Assembly (NCBI RefSeq): GCF_003966915.1
Contig: NZ_AP018150.1
Location: 496,001 to 560,000, forward strand
DNA length: 64,000 nucleotides
Reading direction: 5' to 3'
Source: Mycoavidus cysteinexigens
GTDB lineage: Bacteria; Pseudomonadota; Gammaproteobacteria; Burkholderiales; Burkholderiaceae
A program made the position numbers and the translations under genes. Below, one piece after another: positions 51,970 to 61,915 of the stretch. Numbering within the stretch: position 1 is the stretch's first letter; every line of letters begins with the position of its first letter. The notes beneath the pieces were generated by a model. That model searched no databases. It worked only from the letters and a program-made list of their open reading frames with translations, and was not told the origin of the DNA.

Positions 51970-52920
51970 ATGCATACTGCGTTGTGTACTTTTCAGGCGC
52001 TTAGCAGGCAACTCAAGTTTCGCCACTTAGTATTACTCGACGCACTGGCGCAAACGAAAAATATGCGGTTAGCTGCCGAGCGAATAAATGTAACACAGCC
52101 CGCTGCCACTAAGACGTTACACGATCTCGAAGAATTACTGGGTATTTCTTTATTTGATAGATTGCCACGCGAAATGCGTCCCACTGAATTGGGCATTTTA
52201 GTGATTCGTTATGCGCAGCGTGCGTTGAATGATTTAGAACGATTCGTTGGTGAAATTAATGTTAAGAAAGATGGCGGGTATGGCTACCTTTCGATTGGCG
52301 CTATCTCGGCTTCTCTGGGTAATGTGGTTACCACTGCCATTAGAATCATCAAGCAGCGCCGCCCATTATTAACTGTTAGGCTTTTCGAACAGAGTAGCGA
52401 TCAATTATTGGTTGGACTTGAGCAGAAAAAATTTAATTTTATTGTGGGTCGCTTCACGGAAATTCATCAAAAAAATATCTTTAATTTCGAGGCCTTGATC
52501 GACGAAACGCTGTGGGTAGTGGTCGATAGCCGGCATCCTCTGCTTAAGAGAAAGAAGATAAACATACATGAATTAAGAGATTGGCCGTGGATTTTGCAGC
52601 CTCCTGCTAGTCCATCGCGTCAGCTTCTCGAAGAAAGTTTCTCTCAAGCGGGAATCCCCATGCCAGCGAATTTGACCGAGATGCCTTCGGTTTTTCCGGC
52701 GCTGCAACTTTTGCAGTCGAGCAATATGATTGCTTTACAGTCGCGCTCCGCCGTGAGTGAATACGTCCGACGAGGGGTGCTGGGACGTTTGCCGATCGAA
52801 TTCGGTCATAAGATGAGTCCATATGGGATTTTAGCTCGTAAAGATGAGATTTTGTCTGAAAGTGCGCAAGAATTCGCTGCTACTTTGCGCGAAGCAGTGC
52901 GGGAAATATGCGTGGAGTAG
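51970..52920 (+). CDS. LysR-type regulator
   Basis: 316 residues. N-terminal helix-turn-helix LRLAAERINVTQPAATKTLH-like segment at about 35-55 (MRLAAERINVTQPAATKTLH) and C-terminal periplasmic-binding-like effector domain (GYLSIGAISASLGNVVTTAI, ILQPPASPSRQLLEESFSQ). The HTH resembles the GbpR/PcaQ subgroup. It is divergent from the transporter gene, the usual arrangement for its control. Confidence 0.9.
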   Translation: MHTALCTFQALSRQLKFRHLVLLDALAQTKNMRLAAERINVTQPAATKTLHDLEELLGISLFDRLPREMRPTELGILVIRYAQRALNDLERFVGEINVKKDGGYGYLSIGAISASLGNVVTTAIRIIKQRRPLLTVRLFEQSSDQLLVGLEQKKFNFIVGRFTEIHQKNIFNFEALIDETLWVVVDSRHPLLKRKKINIHELRDWPWILQPPASPSRQLLEESFSQAGIPMPANLTEMPSVFPALQLLQSSNMIALQSRSAVSEYVRRGVLGRLPIEFGHKMSPYGILARKDEILSESAQEFAATLREAVREICVE

Positions 52921-53200
52921 ATGGCTTGGCAGATCATTTATTCAAGCGACATGCAAATCGCCCAATTATCAAAGCGAGCTCCTATCAATTGAGTTAAAAT
53001 TTCTACTAAAAAGTAAACATTTCGTGTAAGTTTGTGGGGTGCTGGGCGCATAATGCTCTTTTAAAATCAACTAAAAATGGCGATCTTCTGCAATTGGCCA
53101 AAAAATGTTACGTTCTTTTTGAGCTGCTATGCTCGCGCATGGCTTTTAAGTGCATCATCCTTGTACATAAAAAATAAGCAAAATCTGGATAAAAGGTTAT

Positions 53201-54130
53201 ATGGATATTAAGGCGCTACGCTACTTCTTAGCGATTGTTGACTATGGCAGCTTAACCAAAGCCGCTGAAGTTGTGGGGGTGGCGCAACCTGCGCTCAGTC
53301 AGCAACTTACAGCTCTTGAAGCGGAATTCGACGTGCAGTTGCTACATCGTAGTTCTAAAGGCATTGCGTTAACGAATGCAGGTAGGGTGCTTTATCGGCA
53401 TGCTTGTACGATTTTGCGGCAATTGTCTTTGGCCAGTGACGATGTCAAATCAATCGGAGCAAAAATTTCTGGCAAGGTGTCAATCGGATTGCCGCCTACG
53501 GTTGCTGCTCGGCTTGTCATGCCATTGATTAAAGCGGTGCGAGAACGTTTCCCGGAAGTGCGCTTACAGATATTTGAAGGGTTGAATGAATATATGCTGG
53601 AGCGCTTTTTTAATCAGCGCTTGGATTTTATTTTTCTGTTTCGCAGTACCGGTAGCCAAACCATTGAAGCGTTGCCACTTGCACAGGAAGCCTTGTCTCT
53701 AATTGGTTATCCAGAGCAACGTTTACTACGCGTCGATCAACCTGACACAGCGCCTATTATACCTATAGAAAACTTGGGTAGTTTGCCGTTGGTGTTGCCG
53801 GGTAATTCGCAAGAAGGACTGCGCCATCAGATAGAGGAGGTATTTGCGCAGAGAAGTATTGACGTTAATGTAGTTGTCGAGTTGGATTCGCTGAAACATT
53901 TACTGGAGTGTGCGCGGGAAGGCTTAGCTTGTACGATTTTGCCCACATCGGTTTTGGTCGGAGAAAATGCCAATCTTCCACACTATCAGATACAGCCAGA
54001 GATTAGAAGGTCCTTGTCTTTGTGTTGGTTAAGGAGTGCGCAATTGATACCCGCGGCTCATGCAGTCAAGGAGGTTGTGCAGGAAATTACAGGCCAGCTT
54101 GTGAATACAGGGGAACTGATGAGTATATAG
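53201..54130 (+). CDS. LysR-type regulator (Nac/CbbR-like subgroup)
   Basis: 309 residues. HTH GSLTKAAEVVGVAQPALSQQ then LTALEAEFDVQLLHRSSKGI, followed by the effector-binding domain with GKVSIGLPPTVAARLVMPLI. It precedes the MFS transporter in the same direction with about 220 bp between and may control it; the ligand is unknown. Confidence 0.9.
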   Translation: MDIKALRYFLAIVDYGSLTKAAEVVGVAQPALSQQLTALEAEFDVQLLHRSSKGIALTNAGRVLYRHACTILRQLSLASDDVKSIGAKISGKVSIGLPPTVAARLVMPLIKAVRERFPEVRLQIFEGLNEYMLERFFNQRLDFIFLFRSTGSQTIEALPLAQEALSLIGYPEQRLLRVDQPDTAPIIPIENLGSLPLVLPGNSQEGLRHQIEEVFAQRSIDVNVVVELDSLKHLLECAREGLACTILPTSVLVGENANLPHYQIQPEIRRSLSLCWLRSAQLIPAAHAVKEVVQEITGQLVNTGELMSI

Positions 54131-54350
54131 CGATTATTTTGGGACGCACATGCCTCGCAGATTTCGCCTTGCCTTAAAGCCTCACACACGGCAGGTCACC
54201 GGCTATATATGTCTGAGCCTCGGGCGAATAAAACAACTGATTCTATAAGCTATACTCGTATCGGGCACAAATTCAGGTGATTTTAGATTATATTTCTTTC
54301 AAGCCTGGCTCTTTATATGGCTTTAAAATTAAATAGGAATGGGGACCAAT

Positions 54351-55655
54351 ATGTCTAATAGAAACATTGCTATGCCTACAGCGCCCAGTAATTTAGAAGC
54401 GCAAGCATATAAGAAAGTTACGATGCGGCTGGTGCCGTTCCTGGTGCTGAGCTATTTAATTGCTTGGTTAGATCGCGTAAATGTGGGTTTTGCTAAGCTG
54501 CAAATGTCGGCTGACCTGGGTTTTAGTGAAGCCGTTTACGGCCTTGGCGCGGGGTTGTTTTTTATTTCTTATTTTCTAGTTGAAATACCTAGCAACGTGT
54601 TGCTGCACCGGCTTGGAGCTCGCCTTTGGATGGCGCGCATCATGATCTCCTGGGGCATTATCTCGGCAGCCATGATGTTTGCCAAGACTCCATTTACTTT
54701 TTATGTGCTTCGTCTTCTGTTGGGTATTGCCGAGGCAGGGTTCTATCCTGGCGTTATTTTATACCTTACTTATTGGTATCCATCCTATCGACGCGGCAAA
54801 ATTCTAACAATTTTCGCCTTAGGCGCGCCGCTTTCAGGATTGATTGGCGCTCCAATATCGGGCTGGATTATGCAGAACTTTAATGGCGTACATAACCTGG
54901 CAGGTTGGCAATGGCTTTTTCTGCTTGAAGGTATTCCATCCATCTTTATCGGTTGCGCTGCGTTTTTCATATTAACGGATCGAATTAGTCATGCAAAATG
55001 GCTCTCTACTCAGGAAAAAGATCTGCTTACTCAGCGTATTCAAGAAGATAGCGCACACAAACTGCCGTTTTCGTTTCGCGCCGCGCTCACGAATGGTCGG
55101 GTTTGGTTTCTCACGTTGATTTATTTTTGCCTGATTATGGGTTTTTACACCGTTGGTTTCTGGTTGCCCACCATTATTCAATCTACCGGAATTAAAGATC
55201 CGCTGCATATTGGGCTGCTCACGGCCATTCCTTATCTAGCCGCAATGATTGCCTTACCATTGTTTGGGTACAGCGCGGATAAACATCGTGAAAGACGCTG
55301 GCATCTTGTCGCGGCTTGTATGATGGGTGGTTTGGGACTCATAACCAGCGTGGTTTGGAGTCATAGTCCAGTGATTACGATCTGTGGTATGACGATTGCC
55401 GCTATGGGCGTGATGAGCTCGCTGCCGCTTTTCTGGAGTTTGCCCACGTCTTTTTTGGGTGGCATTGCAGCCGCAGCAGGGATTGGGCTTATCAATTCAT
55501 GCGGTAACCTGGGTGGCTTTGTCAGTCCGTATGTCATTGGCTTCATTAAAGACCTAACACACAGCATGGATATTGGTCTGTGTGTCATGGCTTCAATGCT
55601 TTTCATTGCAGCTTTGCTCACCCTGATGGTGCCAGCGAAACTGGTCAATCGTTAA
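54351..55655 (+). CDS. MFS transporter, anion:cation symporter family
   Basis: 434 residues from ATG 54351, with AGGAATGGGG upstream. Twelve membrane helices. DRVNVGFAKLQMSADLGFSE at helix I and GIAEAGFYPGVILYLTYWYP in helix IV-V are typical of the ACS group (phthalate, tartrate, hexuronate permeases). It imports organic anions with H+. Substrate cannot be told from sequence. Confidence 0.88.
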   Translation: MSNRNIAMPTAPSNLEAQAYKKVTMRLVPFLVLSYLIAWLDRVNVGFAKLQMSADLGFSEAVYGLGAGLFFISYFLVEIPSNVLLHRLGARLWMARIMISWGIISAAMMFAKTPFTFYVLRLLLGIAEAGFYPGVILYLTYWYPSYRRGKILTIFALGAPLSGLIGAPISGWIMQNFNGVHNLAGWQWLFLLEGIPSIFIGCAAFFILTDRISHAKWLSTQEKDLLTQRIQEDSAHKLPFSFRAALTNGRVWFLTLIYFCLIMGFYTVGFWLPTIIQSTGIKDPLHIGLLTAIPYLAAMIALPLFGYSADKHRERRWHLVAACMMGGLGLITSVVWSHSPVITICGMTIAAMGVMSSLPLFWSLPTSFLGGIAAAAGIGLINSCGNLGGFVSPYVIGFIKDLTHSMDIGLCVMASMLFIAALLTLMVPAKLVNR

Positions 55656-55718
55656 GCAATTTAAGCTTAAGAAAAGGGCTAGCGGTACAATCTCGGTTTT
55701 CTTGGAACAACTGCCGCT

Positions 55719-57635
55719 ATGCCACTTTTTTCTATCACCGGTGCCCAACTTGCGTTTGGGCACGTGGCGCTGCTGGACCGCGCCGATTTCTCAATCGAAA
55801 CTAATGAGCGCGTTGGCCTGATTGGCCGCAATGGAGCCGGCAAATCGTCGCTGCTGAAAATCGTTGCGCAACGAATTGCGCCGGATGATGGGGTGAGCGC
55901 ACGCCAGCAAGGTTTAGTCACGGCGTATGTGCCGCAAGAATCGGTCTTCGCGGATAGCGAAACGGTATTTGAGGCAGTGGCCTCAGGCCTTGCCGCCGGC
56001 CGCGCGTTGCTTGACGAATTTGATGCGGTGACTGCGCAGCTGGCCGAAACCAATGAAGCGGACCAGCATGATGCACTGCTGACGCAAATGACCAACCTAC
56101 AAGCCCAACTGGATGCCGCCGATATATGGCAGTGGTCGGCTCGGGTTGAGACTCTTTTGACGCAGTTGGAGCTGGATGGCAAGGCGCTGGTGCAGACACT
56201 TTCGGGAGGCGGGCAAAAACGTGTCGCGCTGGGTGCAGCGCTGGTGGCGCGCCCGGATTTATTATTGCTTGACGAGCCCACCAATCATCTTGATTTTGAT
56301 GGCATGCGCTGGCTTGAAGAGTTATTAATTGCACAACGCGCCAGCGTCTTGTTCATTACCCATGATCGATCTTTTCTGGATCGGGTGGCGACGCGCATTG
56401 TTGAGTTGGATCGCGGCCGCTTACTCTCTTTTCCAGGTAATTTTGGCGCTTATCAGGTCCAAAAAGCCCAGCAGTTAGAAGTTGAGCGGATCGAGAACGC
56501 AAAATTCGACAAACTACTCGCGCAGGAAGAAATTTGGATTCGCAAAGGGGTTGAGGCGCGCCGTACGCGTAGCGTAGGCCGGATTGGGCGCTTAGTTGAA
56601 ATGCGCGCAGCCCGCGCCCAGCGGCGCTCAGTGCAAGGTAATCTCAAACTGAATGCCAGCCAAGCAGAAAAATCCGGCAAGTTGGTAGCGGAACTCGATG
56701 GCGTGTCAAAGTGTTATGGCGCGCGTATGCTGATTAAAGATTTTTCAGTGACGGTAACACGCGGCGACAGAATCGGTTTAATCGGTCCGAATGGAGCCGG
56801 TAAAACCACGCTATTGAAGCTTATCTTAGGCACGGTGCCCCCCGATCAGGGCCGGGCGCGTACCGGCACCCAGTTACATATTGCGTACTTTGATCAAATG
56901 AGAGCGCAACTCGATCCTGAGAGAAGCTTGCTTGAGACGATTAGCCCAGGCAGTGATTGGGTTGAGATCAATGGGAAAAAAAAGCATGTGATGAGTTACC
57001 TAGGGGATTTTCTATTTGCGCCTGAACGCGCGCGCTCACCGGTAAAATCTCTATCAGGCGGCGAACGCAACCGGCTATTGCTGGCGCAACTTTTTGCCCG
57101 TCCATCGAATATATTGGTATTAGATGAACCCACCAATGATCTGGATATTCCGGCACTCGAGCTGCTTGAGGACTTACTTGGCGACTATGACGGCACCGTC
57201 TTATTAGTGAGCCACGATCGCACCTTTTTAGACAATGTGGTGACCTCAGTCATTGTGGCCGAAGGCGATGGAATGTGGCGTGAATATGTAGGCGGCTTTG
57301 CCGATTGGCAAATGCAACATGCCCGCGCCACGCCAAGCACGTCAGCCAGAACCGCTAAAAGTGTCAGCGCTAGCGCATCTAAAGATCGCGCGGCAGACCA
57401 TCCGACCCGGCGCGCACTTAAATTATCGTATAAGCAGCAACAAGAGTTAAATGCTTTGCCAGATAAAATTGCCGCTCTTGAAGCTGAACAAAAAGCCATC
57501 GACCAACAACTTGTAGATGGCTCGATTTTTGCGCAAGATGCACAACAAGGCGCGCGCTTGGCCGAGCGTCATGCTGAGATAGAAGATGAATTGCTCGCAG
57601 CCCTTGAACGTTGGCAGGCGCTGGAAGCCAAATAG
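55719..57635 (+). CDS. uup: ABC-F ATPase Uup
   Basis: 638 residues. Two ABC domains: Walker A GLIGRNGAGKSSLLKI and GLIGPNGAGKTTLLKL; signatures LSGGGQKRVALGAAL and LSGGERNRLLLAQLF; Walker B LLLDEPTNHLDF and LVLDEPTNDLDIP. A C-terminal coiled coil (about 560-635) identifies Uup rather than other ABC-F proteins. It acts on ribosomes and suppresses transposon precise excision in E. coli. Confidence 0.92.
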   Translation: MPLFSITGAQLAFGHVALLDRADFSIETNERVGLIGRNGAGKSSLLKIVAQRIAPDDGVSARQQGLVTAYVPQESVFADSETVFEAVASGLAAGRALLDEFDAVTAQLAETNEADQHDALLTQMTNLQAQLDAADIWQWSARVETLLTQLELDGKALVQTLSGGGQKRVALGAALVARPDLLLLDEPTNHLDFDGMRWLEELLIAQRASVLFITHDRSFLDRVATRIVELDRGRLLSFPGNFGAYQVQKAQQLEVERIENAKFDKLLAQEEIWIRKGVEARRTRSVGRIGRLVEMRAARAQRRSVQGNLKLNASQAEKSGKLVAELDGVSKCYGARMLIKDFSVTVTRGDRIGLIGPNGAGKTTLLKLILGTVPPDQGRARTGTQLHIAYFDQMRAQLDPERSLLETISPGSDWVEINGKKKHVMSYLGDFLFAPERARSPVKSLSGGERNRLLLAQLFARPSNILVLDEPTNDLDIPALELLEDLLGDYDGTVLLVSHDRTFLDNVVTSVIVAEGDGMWREYVGGFADWQMQHARATPSTSARTAKSVSASASKDRAADHPTRRALKLSYKQQQELNALPDKIAALEAEQKAIDQQLVDGSIFAQDAQQGARLAERHAEIEDELLAALERWQALEAK

Positions 57636-57762
57636 AAAAGCCAAAATCTCACTTAAATTCTAAGCCAAGCGTTATTTAATGAATGACAAACTCCCGCGCA
57701 TCCAACGATACAGTTTGCTTAAACATTTGTAAAAACACGCTACATTCTTATCCTATTTCCTC

Positions 57763-59748
57763 ATGGCTATTAAAAGAAATCTCCCTGCATATAGTGAAGC
57801 GTCGATTAAAGTATTGAAGGGCTTGGAGCCGGTCAAGCAGCGGCCAGGCATGTATACCCGTACTGAAAACCCCTTGCACATTGTGCAAGAGGCGATCGAT
57901 AACGCCTCCGATGAAGCGCTGGGTGGTTATGGCCGGCAAATTATTGTCACTTTGCATATTGATGGTGCGGTGAGCGTTGAGGATGATGGGCGGGGCATTC
58001 CATTTGGCTTGCATCCTGAAGAAGGCGTGCCTGTAGTTGAACTCGTTTTTACACGGCTTCATGCGGGTGGGAAGTTCGATAAAGCGGCAGGCGGCGCTTA
58101 CACTTTCTCGGGGGGCTTGCATGGTGTCGGCGTATCAGTGACCAATGCATTATCGACGCGGCTAGACGTCACAGTATGGCGAGAAGGTAAAGTGGCGCAA
58201 ATAGGTTTTGCGCATGGCGAGCTCGCTCAGCCGTTAGCTGTGCGCTCAGCTAGCCGCAGTGAAAAAAAATCCGGCACGCGAGTCACCGCATGGCCGGATC
58301 CAAAATACTTTGATGCAGCGCATTTGCCAGTAGGAGAGTTGCAACGGTTACTCCGTTCAAAAGCCGTTTTATTACCGGGCGTTGAGGTTTGCCTTGTCAT
58401 TGAAAAAACCGGCGAGCGACAACGCTGGCAATATGAAGATGGATTCCGTAGTTATTTACAAGAGGGGCTAGCGGGCGCTGAACTACTCATTCCCCTTTTT
58501 GAAGATGAGCGTTTTGTTGGCGCAAACCGTAATGGTGACGAGAATTTCGCCGAAGGCGAGGGCGCTGCCTGGGTCGTCGCTTGGAGCGAGGAAGGCCCGC
58601 TGGTACGTGAATCCTATGTCAATCTGATTCCGACTTCTGCCGGCGGCACTCATGAATCTGGCTTGCGTGAGGGACTGTTTCAGGCGATTAAGGGTTTTAT
58701 CGAGCTACATAGTTTGCTGCCCAAGGGGATTAAAGTCCTGCCGGAAGATGTGTTTTCGCGGGTATCATTTTTGCTCTCAGCCAAAGTCCTTGATCCACAA
58801 TTTCAGGGCCAGATTAAAGAGCGCTTAAATAGCCGTGATGCAGTGCGTTTGGTTTCGTCTTTTGTGCGTCCCGCGCTTGAATTATGGCTCCATCAACACG
58901 TTGAGTACGGCCGTAAACTGGCCGAATTAGTCATTCGACAGGCACAGGCACGTACGCGTGCTAGCCAGAAAGTAGAAAAACGTAAAAGTTCTGGGGTAGC
59001 AGTATTGCCCGGCAAGCTCACGGATTGCGAATCGACCGAGATCACGCGCAACGAATTGTTTCTGGTCGAGGGGGATTCTGCTGGCGGCTCCGCTAAAATG
59101 GGGCGCGATAAAGAATTCCAAGCGATTTTGCCCTTGCGTGGCAAAGTGCTGAATACTTGGGAAATGGAGCGCGAACGGCTCTTTGCGAATAATGAGGTGC
59201 ACGATATTGCGGTAGCTATTGGAGTCGACCCACATGGTCCAGGGGACACGCCGGATTTATCAGGCTTGCGCTATGGCAAGATCTGTATTCTCTCCGATGC
59301 AGATGTGGATGGCTCTCATATCCAAGTATTACTGATCACACTTTTCTTTAAACATTTTCCACAGCTTATCGCGCGCGGTCATTTATGTATTGCGCAGTCG
59401 CCCTTATTTCGGGTTGATGTGCCTGCGCGTGGCAAAAAGCCAGCGCAAAAACTGTACGCTTTGGATGACGGTGAACTTGCCTCTATTCTCGATAAACTGA
59501 GTAAAGATGGCGTGCGTGAGCAGCAATGGAGCATCAGCCGCTTTAAAGGGCTAGGCGAAATGAGTGCTGAGCAGTTATGGGATACGACGATGAACCCTGA
59601 TACTCGGCGTTTGTTGCCAATTGCTTTGGGTGCGCTGGGGTTTGAGGCAACGGTAGGCATGATGACGATGTTGATGGGGAAGGGTGAAGCGGCTGCGCGG
59701 CGTGGCTGGCTTGAAGAGAAGGGGAATGAAGTTGAAGCGGACGTGTAA
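57763..59748 (+). CDS. parE: DNA topoisomerase IV subunit B
   Basis: 661 residues. GHKL ATPase: IVQEAIDNASDEALGGYG and VEDDGRGIPFG; TOPRIM: FLVEGDSAGGSAKMGRDKE and LSDADVDGSHIQVLLI. With ParC it decatenates sister chromosomes. The partner gene parC begins 3.4 kb downstream, separated by the lipoprotein cassette; normally they are close. Confidence 0.95.
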   Translation: MAIKRNLPAYSEASIKVLKGLEPVKQRPGMYTRTENPLHIVQEAIDNASDEALGGYGRQIIVTLHIDGAVSVEDDGRGIPFGLHPEEGVPVVELVFTRLHAGGKFDKAAGGAYTFSGGLHGVGVSVTNALSTRLDVTVWREGKVAQIGFAHGELAQPLAVRSASRSEKKSGTRVTAWPDPKYFDAAHLPVGELQRLLRSKAVLLPGVEVCLVIEKTGERQRWQYEDGFRSYLQEGLAGAELLIPLFEDERFVGANRNGDENFAEGEGAAWVVAWSEEGPLVRESYVNLIPTSAGGTHESGLREGLFQAIKGFIELHSLLPKGIKVLPEDVFSRVSFLLSAKVLDPQFQGQIKERLNSRDAVRLVSSFVRPALELWLHQHVEYGRKLAELVIRQAQARTRASQKVEKRKSSGVAVLPGKLTDCESTEITRNELFLVEGDSAGGSAKMGRDKEFQAILPLRGKVLNTWEMERERLFANNEVHDIAVAIGVDPHGPGDTPDLSGLRYGKICILSDADVDGSHIQVLLITLFFKHFPQLIARGHLCIAQSPLFRVDVPARGKKPAQKLYALDDGELASILDKLSKDGVREQQWSISRFKGLGEMSAEQLWDTTMNPDTRRLLPIALGALGFEATVGMMTMLMGKGEAAARRGWLEEKGNEVEADV

Positions 59749-59914
59749 GGTTATGGCGGAATAGCGACCGCCAGACACTTATTTAGTCACTAATGCGTCT
59801 ATCCACCCTATACCAAATATTGATCCCATCAATAACCCGCGTCGTTACGCTTATTGGCATCTTTTCTGTCGCTTATTCGAACAATTTTATCAGCATCTTC
59901 TTTCCGATCCTTGA

Positions 59915-60030
59915 TTTTTCTCATTAGGATAACTCAAATACTCTGAAAGGGCTGGCTATTAGGTGGCTGCGCCCAAAGCCAAAAAATCTAGGCTTTGAAC
60001 GAGCTACTCGCCAACGTGGTGATGCTTACA
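59915..60030 (+). repeat. Dispersed repeat, copy 1
   Basis: About 115 bp matching 61916-62034 at roughly 85% by eye: 'aggataact', 'tgaaagggctggctatta' and 'gctactcgccaacgtgg' are shared in order. Both copies lie upstream of a lipoprotein gene. One frame reads LAIRWLRPKPKNLGFERATR, then QRGDAY, in copy 1 and is similar in copy 2, so the repeat may derive from the end of a coding gene. Confidence 0.8.
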
Positions 60031-60054
60031 ATTTTGCTTTTTGGGTAACTTGAG

Positions 60055-60086
60055 ATTTTTTGCCCCCAAATTGGGGGGCAAAAAAT
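60055..60086. terminator. Strong bidirectional hairpin after parE
   Basis: ATTTTTTGCCCCC and GGGGGCAAAAAAT pair perfectly over 13 bp with a 6-nt loop. A GC core flanked by T and A runs on both sides suits a bidirectional intrinsic terminator for parE (plus) and for the small minus-strand gene at 60131-60433. Confidence 0.8.
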
Positions 60087-60130
60087 TTTGTTAAACGTAT
60101 TGCGGAAATTCAATAACTTAAAAGCTATGT

Positions 60131-60433
60131 TTAGTTAAGCAAACGAGCCTTTCTTTCTTCACTGTCTTCATTATAAAGAATGACATTCGGAATCTTTGCA
60201 TAAGCATGCTCACGAGAAGACCCTACAGTTTGCATGGTTAATAAAGCTTTTTCTTTAACTTCAGTTGATTGCAGCCACAGTTTATGTAAAGCATGATCTT
60301 TTGGAATCATTTGATGGAGGATATCACGCGTAATTTTCCAGCCAGCTCCATCACGCACGCCCCCTTTCTCGTCTGCATCAACCCGAAACAGTCCCAGCGA
60401 CTTGATAACCGTATGTAAATGACTTTGAATCAT
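60131..60433 (-). CDS. Hypothetical protein, probably a 5'-truncated remnant
   Basis: 100 residues from ATG 60433 (MIQSHLHTVIKSLGLFRVDA, later WKITRDILHQMIPKDHALHK). The same frame is open another 35 codons upstream with protein-like sequence (PFGTSSTNIIDVVYGTAFHT) until a stop near 60540, with no start codon, suggesting the visible part is the end of a once longer gene. No family recognised. Confidence 0.4.
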   Translation of the reverse strand: MIQSHLHTVIKSLGLFRVDADEKGGVRDGAGWKITRDILHQMIPKDHALHKLWLQSTEVKEKALLTMQTVGSSREHAYAKIPNVILYNEDSEERKARLLN

Positions 60434-60863
60434 CGTGTGGAAGGCCGTACCGTAGACGACATCAATTATATTTGTGCTGCTCGTTCCAAAAGGCAGCTTG
60501 CTCCCTAATGAGTTTTCGCAAAAGCAGCCTGCACGGTCTTATCTGACATAGGCCATAAAACACCCCTCGTACGCATCTCTATTTAAATCCATCCTCATCC
60601 TGCGCGTAATTTAGAATTATGAAATTCAGCAGCGAGCCTCAGCCCAAGCAGTTCACCTTGATGGTTAATCACTGCTCAGATTGGAATAATAATAAAAAGT
60701 ATTTTTTATAAATTATGCAATTAATAATGATCATATTTGTATTTTCGAATATGTTGACTTGATTAAAATATTTTTCTGGTTTATCTTAAGTTGAGTTTTT
60801 TTAAAGGGCTTAATATTTGTGGAAACGAAAAAGTCTTTTTTTAAATTTTTAATTGAGATGAAA
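60434..60863. other. Interval holding gene remnant and lipoprotein promoter
   Basis: 60434-60540 contains the open upstream part of the truncated frame at 60131-60433. A 14-codon minus-strand frame at about 60507-60551 (MSDKTVQAAFAKTH) overlaps it and may mark a frameshift in the same ancestral gene. The rest is AT-rich and includes the promoter at 60759-60787. Confidence 0.4.
60759..60787 (+). promoter_or_regulatory. Lipoprotein promoter, copy 1
   Basis: TTGATT, 17-bp spacer, TATCTT, 77 bp before the lipoprotein ATG. The same boxes and spacer recur at 62146-62174 before the second copy, and the spacers differ at two positions only, so the element is conserved by duplication. Confidence 0.65.
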
Positions 60864-61490
60864 ATGTTAAAGAAACTAGCTTTGGTAGGTGTGGTAAGTA
60901 TGTCGCTTGTTGGTTGTGGAGGTGGTGATAGTAGTAATCATACTGAGGCAACTAAAGAATTTCTGAATAATAAATTTTCAGGGAAGAATCAGGGGTTTAA
61001 ATATAGCGGATCTAAAGATAAACGTGCCGCCTTTAATTTAATTAAACATGGGCCACTAAACGTAGATAATAAACTTAGTGGTGAACTTAAAATCAGAGAT
61101 AGATCTGAAATTCAACTTGAAACACTACCAGATCAATTAAAGAATGCTGCTTTTCTGTATAAAATCGAAGCGGAAGGCGATGCGTTTTCTCAGTTTGATG
61201 TAGTTGAATTAAATGTTAAAGTAGAATTGTATAATGAGCCACCTGGCCCATTGACAATTAGTCAATTGGATATCCAGGATGGAGTTGCTATTTGTAAATT
61301 AATTAATGGGGCACAGGTCTTAGAGTGTAAAAAAGAGGTAAAAAATGATGTGGAGTATTTCACTGTAGAATTAAGCGCTCCAGTATCAGAGCAAGGCTAC
61401 TACCTTGTACACTATCTACAGTTAGTGGATACTGACCGCACTAAAGAACAGTCTATGGAAAATTCTGAGGCACAGAATTCTTCCGAATAG
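60864..61490 (+). CDS. Lineage-specific lipoprotein, copy 1
   Basis: 208 residues from ATG 60864, chosen by alignment with copy 2; the frame reaches 60819. Signal peptide MLKKLALVGVVSMSLVGCGG with lipobox LVGC and Gly at +2, which suits the outer membrane. The body is beta-rich: FLYKIEAEGDAFSQFDVVEL and APVSEQGYYLVHYLQL correspond to VLFKIEADAEYYATLP and ALKPGYYIVEV in copy 2. AT-rich compared with parE. No family recognised. Confidence 0.75.
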   Translation: MLKKLALVGVVSMSLVGCGGGDSSNHTEATKEFLNNKFSGKNQGFKYSGSKDKRAAFNLIKHGPLNVDNKLSGELKIRDRSEIQLETLPDQLKNAAFLYKIEAEGDAFSQFDVVELNVKVELYNEPPGPLTISQLDIQDGVAICKLINGAQVLECKKEVKNDVEYFTVELSAPVSEQGYYLVHYLQLVDTDRTKEQSMENSEAQNSSE

Positions 61491-61504
61491 GATTAATTTT
61501 ATAT

Positions 61505-61537
61505 GGGTTAAGCTTGACACCCATTCGAGCTTAGCCC
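61505..61537. repeat. Inverted repeat between lipoprotein copy 1 and the parC relic
   Basis: GGGTTAAGCT (61505-61514) pairs with AGCTTAGCCC (61528-61537), one G-T pair in RNA, 13-nt loop. It corresponds to the better-paired element at 63109-63141 before intact parC, followed by the same AATATAAAC sequence. It is probably a terminator-like or leader hairpin carried along in the duplication. Confidence 0.65.
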
Positions 61538-61551
61538 AATATAAACTGTAA

Positions 61552-61913
61552 ATGGAACAACAAAATATCAACTTCACGGCCCCGAGTGGGGCAGACACTG
61601 AATTCCTAACCCTTGGTGACTACGCAGAGCGCGCCTATCTTGACTAGGCTGACTGCGTAGTCAAGATAGGCGCGCGTTGCCCGAAGTAGGCGATGGGCAA
61701 AAACCCGTACAACGCCGCATTTTGTTAGCCATGAGCGAGATGGGGCTTGCCGCCGACGCTAAACCCGTAAAATCGGCGCGCGTGGTGGGCGATGTGCTGG
61801 GTAAATACCATCCGCATGGCGGTTAATCTGCTTATAATGCTTTAGTCCGGCTCGCACAAGATTTTTCATTGCGTTATCATTAATTGACGGCCAAGGTAAT
61901 TTTGGCTCGCGTC
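61552..61913 (+). pseudogene. Decayed parC 5' fragment
   Basis: Starts ATG 61552 and encodes [20 protein letters not shown], then [11 protein letters not shown], before a TAG at 61645, matching parC residues 1-31. Sequence similarity to parC continues at high identity to about 61913 ('gataatttt'-like equivalent 'ggtaattttggctcgcgt'), with further stops (TAA after HPHGG) and a one-base deletion near 61878. Beyond 61913 it joins the dispersed repeat. A relic of a tandem duplication. Confidence 0.93.
61629..61675. repeat. Perfect 18-bp palindrome in the parC relic
   Basis: GCGCGCCTATCTTGACTA (61629-61646) and its exact reverse complement (61658-61675) flank an 11-nt loop. In intact parC the matching stretch is an imperfect palindrome; in the relic the central GCAGTCAGC reads as its inverse, GCTGACTGC, and the right arm has been rewritten to match the left. 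It contains the TAG that truncates the frame. Confidence 0.88.
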
Positions 61914-61915
61914 TC

